Positions 1-5,517 of a stretch of 16,881 nt of DNA are shown here, one piece after another; the first letter of the stretch is position 1, and every line of letters starts with the position of its first letter. The DNA comes from an uncultured Bacilli bacterium. GTDB lineage: Bacteria; Bacillota_I; Bacilli_A; RF39; UBA660. Below the pieces are notes generated by a model. It was not told the DNA's origin. It saw only the letters and a program-made list of their open reading frames with translations, and made no database searches. The stretch is from contig CALVYO010000019.1 of assembly GCA_944372275.1 (NCBI GenBank), forward strand, positions 1-16,881, written 5' to 3'. Both the position numbers and the translations under genes were made by a program.

Positions 1-26
1 TCAACATATTTTTTACCTTTCTTCAT
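1..26 (-). CDS. rplA: 50S ribosomal protein L1, N-terminal fragment
   Basis: Only the first eight codons and part of the ninth are in the window; the gene continues past base 1. The ATG at 26-24 is preceded by a strong AAGGAGGT Shine-Dalgarno at 33-40. The visible residues MKKGKKYV resemble the usual lysine/glycine-rich start of L1. Position supports the call: it follows rplK in the order secE-nusG-rplK-rplA that is standard in Firmicutes. L1 builds the L1 stalk of the 50S subunit and represses its own operon. A hairpin resembling an L1-binding mRNA site lies immediately upstream of this ribosome binding site (41-70). The identity rests on eight residues plus context. Confidence 0.8.
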
Positions 27-40
27 TTTTATACCTCCTT

Positions 41-70
41 ATGTGGTCTAGCGGATTTTTCCTTCCACAT
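41..70 (-). promoter_or_regulatory. Putative L1-binding hairpin before rplA
   Basis: On the minus strand, ATGTGG (70-65) pairs with CCACAT (46-41). Above a two-base AA bulge on the 5' side and a six-base GCTAGA bulge on the 3' side, GGA (62-60) pairs with TCC (55-53). The hairpin ends directly at the rplA Shine-Dalgarno (33-40). The same architecture (GTGG stem, two-base purine bulge, six- to seven-base bulge, second short stem) occurs upstream of rplK at 779-820. Ribosomal protein L1 is known to repress rplK-rplA mRNA by binding structures that mimic its 23S rRNA site, so an autoregulatory site is the natural reading. Binding is inferred. Confidence 0.55.
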
Positions 71-79
71 AGAATTAAT

Positions 80-325
80 CTATGTTATCAAATAATTATC
101 GATTAGACTAATTATCGTAATCAATGTAATCATCAAAATAATAGTTAATATTATTACAATAATAGTTCTTACTAACGTTGGTTTATGATTTTTATTAGTA
201 ATAAATATTACTATTGACAATAAAACTATTTCTAATAAAATACCAAATAAACCAATATAACTTGTAATAAGATAAGATATAGCAACAATAACTATTATTA
301 AAATAATTCTTATGATTTCATACAT
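80..325 (-). CDS. Small hydrophobic membrane protein between rplK and rplA
   Basis: An 81-residue ORF I do not recognise. It has two or three hydrophobic stretches (about residues 5-22, 25-42 and 55-75) separated by a short polar NKNHKP turn, so a small integral membrane protein is predicted. Its ATG overlaps the rplK stop as TAATG, and no good Shine-Dalgarno is visible, so expression would depend on coupling to rplK translation. It ends ten bases before the rplA leader hairpin. Composition is almost purely A/T with many Ile and Leu codons, so a chance ORF cannot be excluded. A gene at this position between L11 and L1 is not usual. Confidence 0.5.
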   Translation of the reverse strand: MYEIIRIILIIVIVAISYLITSYIGLFGILLEIVLLSIVIFITNKNHKPTLVRTIIVIILTIILMITLITIISLIDNYLIT

Positions 326-747
326 TATTTAACTTCAATACCCATATTTAAAGCTGTACCTTCAACAATTTTCATTGCATCTTCGACAGTATAAGCATTT
401 AAATCTGGTAATTTTGTTTCAGCAATTTCTCTTAATTGGTCTTTTGTAATTGAACCAACAATACCATTTTTACCTTTAGCTGAACCTGCTTTTACTTTAG
501 CTGCTTTTTTAATTAAGAAAGCTGCAGGTGGAGTTTTAATTACAAAATCGAAACTTCTATCATCATAGATAGTAATTTCAACTGGTAATACATCTCCCAT
601 TTTATCTCTTGTTGCATCATTATATTTTGTACAAAATTCTTGTAGGTTTATTCCTTTTGGACCTAAAACAGTACCAACTGGTGGCGCTGGAGTAGCTTTA
701 CCTGCTTGAATTTGTAATTTAACTTTACTTGCTATTTGTTTTGCCAC
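325..747 (-). CDS. rplK: 50S ribosomal protein L11
   Basis: A full-length L11 of 140 residues, the usual size. The N-terminal domain carries the conserved proline-rich segment (ATPAPPVGTVLGPKGIN, about residues 19-35). The C-terminal RNA-binding domain includes KAGSAKGKNGIVGSITKDQ and ends at MGIEVK. L11 binds the GTPase-associated region of 23S rRNA and supports the action of translation factors. The start is GTG at 747, chosen because AGGAGGT at 754-760 is well spaced and MAKQ matches the family start. The gene has its own promoter (848-876) and an L1-type leader hairpin (779-820) downstream of nusG. Its stop overlaps the small membrane ORF by one base. Confidence 0.97.
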   Translation of the reverse strand: MAKQIASKVKLQIQAGKATPAPPVGTVLGPKGINLQEFCTKYNDATRDKMGDVLPVEITIYDDRSFDFVIKTPPAAFLIKKAAKVKAGSAKGKNGIVGSITKDQLREIAETKLPDLNAYTVEDAMKIVEGTALNMGIEVK

Positions 748-778
748 GAAAACACCTCCTAAATTTAATTTTTCGCGT

Positions 779-820
779 TGTGGTTATAATGATCATCCGC
801 TTAAAATCAATCTCCCACAT
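779..820 (-). promoter_or_regulatory. Putative L1-binding hairpin in the rplK leader
   Basis: On the minus strand, TGTGG (819-815) pairs with CCACA (783-779). After a GA bulge on the 5' side and an ATTATAA bulge on the 3' side, GATT (812-809) pairs with GATC (794-791). It lies in the 5' leader between the promoter and the rplK Shine-Dalgarno. The matching layout before rplA (41-70) strengthens the reading as a site for autogenous control by L1. The role is inferred from structure and position. Confidence 0.55.
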
Positions 821-840
821 CTATATAAAAAATTATATAG
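821..840 (-). repeat. AT-only inverted repeat at the 5' end of the rplK transcript
   Basis: A perfect inverted repeat, CTATATAA and TTATATAG around a four-base centre. It starts at about the predicted +1 of the rplK promoter, so the transcript would begin with an 8-bp hairpin followed by the L1-type element. It could stabilise the 5' end of the mRNA. It contains little GC, so the structure is weak. Confidence 0.4.
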
Positions 841-847
841 CGAAATA

Positions 848-876
848 ATAATAACACTTTTTTTTATATTTGTAAA
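848..876 (-). promoter_or_regulatory. Promoter of rplK-rplA
   Basis: A housekeeping-type promoter: -35 TTTACA (876-871), a 17-base spacer and -10 TATTAT (853-848), just downstream of the nusG stop. The predicted start is near 841. It differs from the DUF4143 ATPase promoter at 3082-3110 at only three of 29 positions, including a one-base difference across the whole spacer. Confidence 0.75.
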
Positions 877-880
877 TACC

Positions 881-1414
881 TTATGCTTTAGAAATTTGCG
901 TTAATTCTAATTCAACATTAGTTTCTTGTCCAAATAAATCTAAAGCAACTTCGACTTGTTGTTTTTCAAAGTTAATACTTGTTACTTTACCATACATATT
1001 AGCAAATGGACCTTCAATTACTTTAACTTGATCACCGATTTGCAATTCATTAGCGATATCTAATCTACTCATTCCCATTGAACCTAATATTTTATCAACT
1101 TCGGCTGGCGTTAAAGGGAAAGGCTTTGCCCCTTTACCACTACTACCAATAAATCCCGTTACACCTGGTGTATTTCTTACAACAAACCACGCTTCGTCAG
1201 TCATAATCATTTCAACTAATATATAACCCGGAAACATTTTTTTTACTTTTTCTTTTTTTACCCCATCTTTATATTCTACTTCTGTTTGTTCTGGAACTAC
1301 TACTCTAAAGATATAATCTTCAAGTCCCATACTAGAAGCACGCATCTCTAATTTTTCTTTTACTTTACTTTCATGACCTGAATAGGTGTTTACTACATAC
1401 CATTCTTTTTCCAT
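881..1414 (-). CDS. nusG: Transcription termination/antitermination factor NusG
   Basis: At 177 residues this is the usual size for NusG. The NGN domain begins with WYVVNTYSGHESKVKEKLE (residues 5-23) and includes the FPGYILVEM motif. The C-terminal KOW domain starts around residue 125 (IGDQVKVIEGPFANMYGKV). NusG binds RNA polymerase and links it to ribosomes and pausing or termination signals. Its ATG overlaps the secE stop as TAATG, so the pair is a coupled two-gene unit driven by the secE promoter. rplK downstream has its own promoter. Confidence 0.97.
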   Translation of the reverse strand: MEKEWYVVNTYSGHESKVKEKLEMRASSMGLEDYIFRVVVPEQTEVEYKDGVKKEKVKKMFPGYILVEMIMTDEAWFVVRNTPGVTGFIGSSGKGAKPFPLTPAEVDKILGSMGMSRLDIANELQIGDQVKVIEGPFANMYGKVTSINFEKQQVEVALDLFGQETNVELELTQISKA

Positions 1415-1683
1415 TATCCCACCAACATTTTAAATCCTGCGATAATTAAATCACCTAAAGTAAAGAAAATACCAAAGAAAATTATAAATGATAAGGTTGC
1501 GATAGAATATTTAATCATCTCTTTTTTTAATGGCCAACGAACTTTACCCATTTCTTTTTCTACACCTTTAAAAAATGATTCTTTTTTAACTTTTTCTTTT
1601 TTAATTTTTTTTGTGTTTTTGTCTTTTTTTGAAACTTTTTCTTTTGTTACTTTTTTAGTGTTTTTTTCATCTTTTTTACTCAT
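1414..1683 (-). CDS. secE: Preprotein translocase subunit SecE
   Basis: An 89-residue single-span SecE. A long lysine-rich N-terminal tail with repeated KK(D/E)K units (residues 1-38) is followed by the conserved amphipathic stretch EMGKVRWPLKKEM and one transmembrane helix (about residues 59-83). SecE clamps SecY in the Sec translocon. The tail is longer than in Bacillus SecE. The Shine-Dalgarno AGAGGTGA lies just upstream of the ATG. The gene overlaps nusG by one base. In Bacillus rpmG sits between sigH and secE; no L33 gene is seen here. Confidence 0.93.
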   Translation of the reverse strand: MSKKDEKNTKKVTKEKVSKKDKNTKKIKKEKVKKESFFKGVEKEMGKVRWPLKKEMIKYSIATLSFIIFFGIFFTLGDLIIAGFKMLVG

Positions 1684-1747
1684 AATTCACCTCTTACATT
1701 ATATGAAAATTTTTTCAAAATAAAAACACTTTTTCGTGTCTACATAA

Positions 1748-1776
1748 ATACTATCATATATTAAATTATTTGTCAA
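1748..1776 (-). promoter_or_regulatory. Promoter of secE-nusG
   Basis: Consensus -35 TTGACA (1776-1771), a 17-base spacer ending in TGA, and -10 TAGTAT (1753-1748). The start would fall near 1741, leaving a leader of about 58 bases before secE. Confidence 0.8.
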
Positions 1777-1788
1777 TATGCTAATAAA

Positions 1789-1819
1789 AATAAAGTAAAC
1801 TTTAAAAATTTACTTTATT
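1789..1819 (-). terminator. Terminator after the DUF4143 ATPase gene
   Basis: An 11-bp stem, AATAAAGTAAA pairing with TTTACTTTATT (1789-1799 with 1809-1819) around a nine-base loop, is followed on the minus strand by a T-rich run (TTTTTATT). It sits between the ATPase stop and the secE promoter. The stem is mostly A/T, so strength is uncertain. Confidence 0.6.
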
Positions 1820-1862
1820 ACAAATTTTAATAATTTTTTTTCTCTATATAATATTTCAATTA

Positions 1863-3071
1863 TTAAGTTTCTAATAACCAATCTAACAAATTTATAATTT
1901 TTATTCCATTATAATCTTTATTTATTGTTTTATCCAATGTCAATATAATCTTTTCATAATTATCAGGAATACTTTCTAAACTTCGTAATTCTCTAAACTT
2001 AACATCTTCATTATCTAATGATTTAGTAACTTGATAATAAACTATTTTGTTAGGATTTTCAGCAACAAAATCAACTTTATAATCACCAGTTTTACCTATA
2101 TTAACCTTATATCCCCTTCTTAATAGTTCTAAATAAACTATATTCTCTAATAAATGACCTTCATCGATATTTCTAAAGCCTAATATAATATTCCTTATTC
2201 CTATATCAGATATATAATATTTTCCTAATGTTTTTAATAATGTTTTATTTCTTATATCAGTTCTATCCGCTTTATACATTATAAACGATTTTTCTAACAT
2301 ATTTAAATAATTATCTATTGTTTGATGATTAGATTTATAAGTTATTTTATTACTATTTAAATAATCACTTATTTTAGTTGATGAAACAGAACTACCAATA
2401 TTAGTTGCAAGATATTTAATGATATTTTCTAGTAATGCTATATCTTTTATTCTATTTCTATCGATTATATCTTTTTTTACAATAGTATTATAAATATCAT
2501 TTAAATATGACATAACCAAATCAGGTTTATCTTTTATTAATGTTATAGCAGGAAGACCACCATATTTCATATATTCAAAAAACTTATCTTCTACATTTGT
2601 CTCATCATAATTATTAAATTTTAAAAATTCTTTAAAAGAAAGCGGATACATTTTTATTTCTATATATCTACCAGATAATAAAGTCGATAATTCAGAAGAT
2701 AACAGATATGCATTCGAACCAGTTATATATATATCAACATTAAAATCTATATTTAACGAATTAATTGCTTTTTCCCACTTATCTACATTTTGGACTTCAT
2801 CTAACAATATATACATCTTATCATTAGTAATTTTATTTTTTATATAATTATATAAATCTTTATAATTTTTTATATCATCATATATAGCAGATTCAAAATT
2901 TATATATATAATATTGCTTTCTTTAATTTTATTATTTAATAGAAAATCTTTAAACATTAATAATAATGTTGATTTACCACTTCTTCTTACTCCAGTAATA
3001 ACTTTTATAAATTCTGTATCTTTTGCTTCAATTAATTTATTTAAATACATCTCTCTTATTATCATTTCCAT
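1863..3071 (-). CDS. ATP-binding protein, AAA_14/DUF4143 family
   Basis: A protein of about 402 residues with the two-part architecture of this family. The N-terminal P-loop ATPase has Walker A GVRRSGKS (about residues 27-34) and Walker B MYILLDE (86-92). The C-terminal DUF4143 part includes a winged-helix-like segment and, near the end, the nuclease-like KVDFVAE...YYQVTKSL segment. The cellular role of the family is unsettled; links to toxin-antitoxin or DNA-related functions have been proposed. I place the start at ATG 3071 because the promoter's -10 ends at 3082, so codons farther upstream would lie outside the transcript. ATG 3065 is an alternative. It is a monocistronic gene with its own terminator, inserted next to secE. 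Confidence 0.85.
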   Translation of the reverse strand: MEMIIREMYLNKLIEAKDTEFIKVITGVRRSGKSTLLLMFKDFLLNNKIKESNIIYINFESAIYDDIKNYKDLYNYIKNKITNDKMYILLDEVQNVDKWEKAINSLNIDFNVDIYITGSNAYLLSSELSTLLSGRYIEIKMYPLSFKEFLKFNNYDETNVEDKFFEYMKYGGLPAITLIKDKPDLVMSYLNDIYNTIVKKDIIDRNRIKDIALLENIIKYLATNIGSSVSSTKISDYLNSNKITYKSNHQTIDNYLNMLEKSFIMYKADRTDIRNKTLLKTLGKYYISDIGIRNIILGFRNIDEGHLLENIVYLELLRRGYKVNIGKTGDYKVDFVAENPNKIVYYQVTKSLDNEDVKFRELRSLESIPDNYEKIILTLDKTINKDYNGIKIINLLDWLLET

Positions 3072-3081
3072 CACCAATATA

Positions 3082-3110
3082 ATTGTAACACTTTTTTTTA
3101 CATTTGTAAA
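3082..3110 (-). promoter_or_regulatory. Promoter of the DUF4143 ATPase gene
   Basis: -35 TTTACA (3110-3105), 17-base spacer, -10 TACAAT (3087-3082). Only ten bases separate the -10 from the first likely ATG (3071), so the mRNA would have an extremely short leader or none. Confidence 0.7.
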
Positions 3111-3111
3111 G

Positions 3112-3133
3112 TTTTGCAAATATATTTGCAAAA
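3112..3133 (-). promoter_or_regulatory. 22-bp palindrome abutting the -35 of the ATPase promoter
   Basis: A perfect inverted repeat of TTTTGCAAA half-sites around TATA, placed one base upstream of the -35 element. Its length, symmetry and position are those of a transcription factor operator. No matching regulator is encoded in the window, so the factor is unknown. Confidence 0.5.
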
Positions 3134-3208
3134 ATATATTTTTTGACATTTTTTTAAAACTTGAAATTTAGCTGATTTTCTATGATGCAAACGATTCAGT
3201 TATTTCAA

Positions 3209-3228
3209 ATAAGTATGTTTGTACTTAT
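3209..3228 (-). terminator. Weak hairpin downstream of the DGR reverse transcriptase
   Basis: ATAAGTA pairs with TACTTAT around a six-base loop, 35 bases beyond the RT stop. The following minus-strand sequence (TTGAAATAAC) is not a clean T run, so termination is possible but not convincing. Confidence 0.3.
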
Positions 3229-3262
3229 CATAACTCTACCTTTTTTAACAATTACTATAATT

Positions 3263-4284
3263 CTATTTCTTTATATATTTATAACAATTACCAATATTTA
3301 AATACGCTTTAAAACATAACTTAGTTGTTTCTATTTCATTATAATTTATATTACTCTTAAACATCTTTCTTAATTTTCTTCTTTGTCTATAAATAGTATC
3401 TTTAATAGGAATTAAAACTAATTTATCATTCAATATATATTTCCACTTACAAAAAATAAATTTATTTATATTATTTATTTTTGTTTTGTTTTTATTAATT
3501 TTAATATTTAAATTATTAGCTAAAACAACATAATTATTTAATAAATTAAACTGTATCATTATAATTATTTATAAAAATTATACTGTCATCCATGAATCTC
3601 ACTACTTTATATTTATTATTAACAAAATGATCTAAACTTATTAAGAATCATTAAAGCTTCCTTTTGAGCGATTTCAATTCCTAAACTTAATCCCTTATTG
3701 ATAAACAAATAATCTTCAATAACTTTAATTAAATATTCATCTTTTATATATTTTTTATGAATAATTTTTATAATATTATGATTACAATTTTCAAAATATT
3801 TCGAATAATCAATATTAATAACATATCCATTATTACCATATTTTAAATACCAATGATGTAATATTTTTTTAATTCTTTTAATAGTAAAATGAAATCCTTT
3901 TCCTTTAACACTAGCACCATTATCATATATAAAATGTCTATCATATATATTCAATACTTCATTAGCTAACACTTTATGAACTAATCTATCTTTAATATGT
4001 GGCGCATCAATATTTCTTATTTTACCTCTTTCATTTATTTTAAAATTATATGTTTTACCTACTTCATATTTATTATTTTTTATATTATAACAAGTTGTAG
4101 CAATATTAGTAAATAAATGTAGTTTAAAATTTTGCGTAGATTTCTTATATCCAACACCTTTACAACATTTATCCGCATAATACATAACCTTACTAAAACA
4201 AAATACATCAATACTTACATTATCTACTTTTCTTTTAGCTTTTCTTCTTTGATATCTTAATTCTCTTCTTTCAATACTATTCAT
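3263..4284 (-). pseudogene. DGR reverse transcriptase, broken by two frameshifts
   Basis: The combined product would be about 340 residues, normal for a DGR reverse transcriptase. The N-terminal half (4284 to about 3633) starts MNSIERRELRYQRRKAKR, has the GYKKSTQ and DAPHIKDRLVHK segments and YDNGASVKGKGFHF, then motif A IDYSKYFENCNH and the GLSLGIEIAQ region. An extra base near 3633 shifts the frame into a stop at 3619. The next frame continues DHFVNNKYKVVRFMDDSIIF, with the catalytic FMDD at 3596-3585, and meets TAA at 3548. A second shift between about 3577 and 3549 leads into the third frame (from 3559), a conserved-looking C-terminus with DTIYRQRRKLRKM and LNIGNCYKYIKK. The RT makes mutagenised cDNA from the TR. 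The Shine-Dalgarno AAAGGAG (4296-4290) is intact. As read it cannot make a full enzyme. Confidence 0.88.
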
Positions 4285-4322
4285 ACAAACTCCTTTAATA
4301 TATTCTTTTAATATAATAATAA

Positions 4323-4347
4323 AAGCTGTTGCTTAGTACAACAGCTT
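4323..4347 (-). terminator. Hairpin-T-tract between the DGR spacer RNA and the RT
   Basis: AAGCTGTTG (4323-4331) pairs with CAACAGCTT (4339-4347): nine perfect base pairs and a seven-base loop. On the minus strand it is followed by TTATTATTAT. It could end or attenuate the TR transcript just upstream of the RT. The same bases can also be read as a weak RT promoter (TTGTAC, 17 bases, TATTAT), so RT expression may be separated from TR RNA at this point. Confidence 0.6.
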
Positions 4348-4352
4348 AAAAT

Positions 4353-4609
4353 GTAAATTATAATTTATAAAAAATATAATTTACGATTAATGTATAACCT
4401 TTATAATTTGTTTTAATCGGTTACGAAATTTTACCAATGAAATCTACCCAAACAAATAAATGGTAGACCATACAAGAAGCGTCCTAGCAAAATCATCATT
4501 AATCCACTTTAGAGATTTTACTCTCAAGGAAAAACTAAACACTCACTAAAAGCAGTATAGAATGTTATATATGAAACTATTCTCTTTTACCTGTTCTGCT
4601 TTTTATACA
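4353..4609 (-). ncRNA. Structured spacer RNA downstream of the DGR template repeat
   Basis: About 257 bases lie between TR and the terminator with no convincing ORF. Visible structure includes a 10-bp stem GTAAATTATA/TATAATTTAC (4353-4362 with 4375-4384), a TCTACC/GGTAGA hairpin, and a GAGA/TCTC hairpin around 4512-4525. In the Bordetella phage DGR the RNA 3' of TR is needed to prime and template cDNA synthesis with RT and Avd. By analogy this is the equivalent segment; that role is inferred from position. Confidence 0.5.
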
Positions 4610-4717
4610 GAAATCTGGGGCCACCCCATACGAGTTATTAGCATTATTGTTATTTCAATCACCTGAAGTATTCACATTGTAGAAATTATTACTATTGTTA
4701 GAGTTAGCCGCGCGCAA
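4610..4717 (-). repeat. DGR template repeat (TR)
   Basis: 108 bases that align without gaps to the VR at 5529-5636. Of 21 mismatches, 19 are at A in the TR coding (minus) strand, out of about 35 such A; the other two are G to A at 4663 and C to G at 4619. Read in the VR frame it is rich in AAC/AAT codons, the usual highly mutable template codons (N at 14 positions). It also contains a TGA (A at 4655) where VR has TGG. The GC-rich 5' end (TTGCGCGCGGC) and the 3' block TATGGGGTGGC are conserved, the latter fitting an IMH*-type homing signal. Untranslated. Confidence 0.95.
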
Positions 4718-4782
4718 GAAATCCAAAAGAAGATAACAATACTCCCACGCAATTTTCATCAGTTTTCCTATTTCAAAAAAGA

Positions 4783-5322
4783 TTATCCAAAAATACTTTG
4801 AATACCTTTTGAAACCAATATTTCAAATATTTCCTTATCACTTATGTCAGACCTTTTTATTTTGTCATACTTCTTTTTGTCAGAAGCTAAAACACCTTTA
4901 ATTAAGTCATATTGTCTTTGATAATTGACACCTAATGTTTCTAACTTATTATCCAACATTTTAATTGCTTCACTTTTAGTATAATTTTTACCATTTTTTC
5001 TTGAAAAACATTTAGATGGATTCATATATAATACCCTTACCATATCCATAACCCTTTTTTCTAAAGCATTTAATACTGCTCTAGACATAATTATTAACCA
5101 TCTTCTAGTTATATAATCTTCAACAGTTACTGGATTAATATTATAATCCATATTGATTAAATCTGCTTATAAACAAGCCATTCTATCTATTGGTTGCGTA
5201 TAAATTCTAGCCCATCTAGTCGATAATTTAGAAGCTAGATTCATTATATCTTTTTGTAATTCAAAGGCATTATCAACATATTCTAATCCACTTGGTCTTC
5301 TTTTAAATTTTGGTACTGACAT
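4783..5322 (-). pseudogene. Avd-like DGR accessory protein (four-helix bundle type) with an in-frame stop
   Basis: From ATG 5322, with a GGAGAA ribosome site just upstream, the frame reads MSVPKFKRRPSGLEYVDNAF and on to MACL, then TAA at 5169-5167 (codon 52). The same frame continues cleanly for 128 codons to 4783, so a single nonsense change splits what would be a 179-residue protein. The predicted helices and basic content, the MSVPK-type start and the position between the variable gene and TR match the small helical accessory proteins (Avd/four-helix bundle) that bind the RT and RNA in DGRs. A restart at ATG 5151 would give a 122-residue fragment lacking the first helices. No other family seemed a better fit. 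Confidence 0.75.
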
Positions 5323-5348
5323 CTTATTCTCCTTTTTTATTTAACTTT

Positions 5349-5384
5349 CCCCACTAAGACCTTTTTGGGAAGGTCTTAGTGGGG
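5349..5384 (-). repeat. Strong 15-bp hairpin between the variable gene and the accessory gene
   Basis: A perfect stem, CCCCACTAAGACCTT with its complement, and a six-base loop. It is by far the most GC-rich structure in the intergenic DNA. No T run follows on the minus strand, so it is not a typical terminator. It may be an attenuator, an mRNA-processing or stability element, or the DNA hairpin that some DGRs place downstream of VR to aid homing, although here it is about 145 bases from VR. Confidence 0.65.
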
Positions 5385-5461
5385 TCTTCTTCCGTATTTT
5401 TTACTGTTTTTCTCTTAATCTTTTTATTTTTTACGTTTTTCTTGTTTCTTTTCGTTTCCAT
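5354..5461 (-). CDS. Candidate small lysine-rich ORF in the DGR
   Basis: A 35-residue frame from ATG 5461 to TAG 5356-5354. The sequence begins METKRNKKNVKNKKIKRK and ends PTKTFPKRS; 16 residues are Lys or Arg. The 3' third of the frame coincides with the 5' arm, loop and part of the 3' arm of the 15-bp hairpin. No Shine-Dalgarno is visible. It could be a basic RNA-binding peptide or simply a chance frame in A-rich DNA. Confidence 0.25.
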   Translation of the reverse strand: METKRNKKNVKNKKIKRKTVKNTEEDPTKTFPKRS

Positions 5462-5507
5462 TCTAGGTTGTCTTCACTAACGTTTTAGATCAACTCTTAC
5501 GAATTGA

Positions 5508-5517
5508 ACCGTTCGGT
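5508..5517 (-). repeat. Short inverted repeat 11 bases past VR
   Basis: ACCG and CGGT around a TT centre, just after the VR/IMH end and touching the pilin stop codon. DGR targets often have a small hairpin just 3' of the IMH that enhances homing. The stem here is only four base pairs with a minimal loop, so the assignment is tentative. Confidence 0.25.

Noticed and set aside
1726..1739. Small ACAC/GTGT hairpin followed by T in the secE leader as an attenuator
   Set aside because: The stem is only four base pairs; too weak to support termination.
2914..3171. 85-codon plus-strand frame opposite the ATPase
   Set aside because: It lies antisense to the Walker A region of a clear gene and resembles no family.
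3263..4284. Reverse transcriptase as a group II intron, retron or abortive-infection RT
   Set aside because: No maturase or intron domain V structure or retron msr/msd was found, while TR, VR and an Avd-like gene surround it.
4653..4657. TGA read as Trp (genetic code 4)
   Set aside because: TGA terminates sigH, the serine hydrolase and the pilin at expected family ends, and Trp is encoded by TGG elsewhere.
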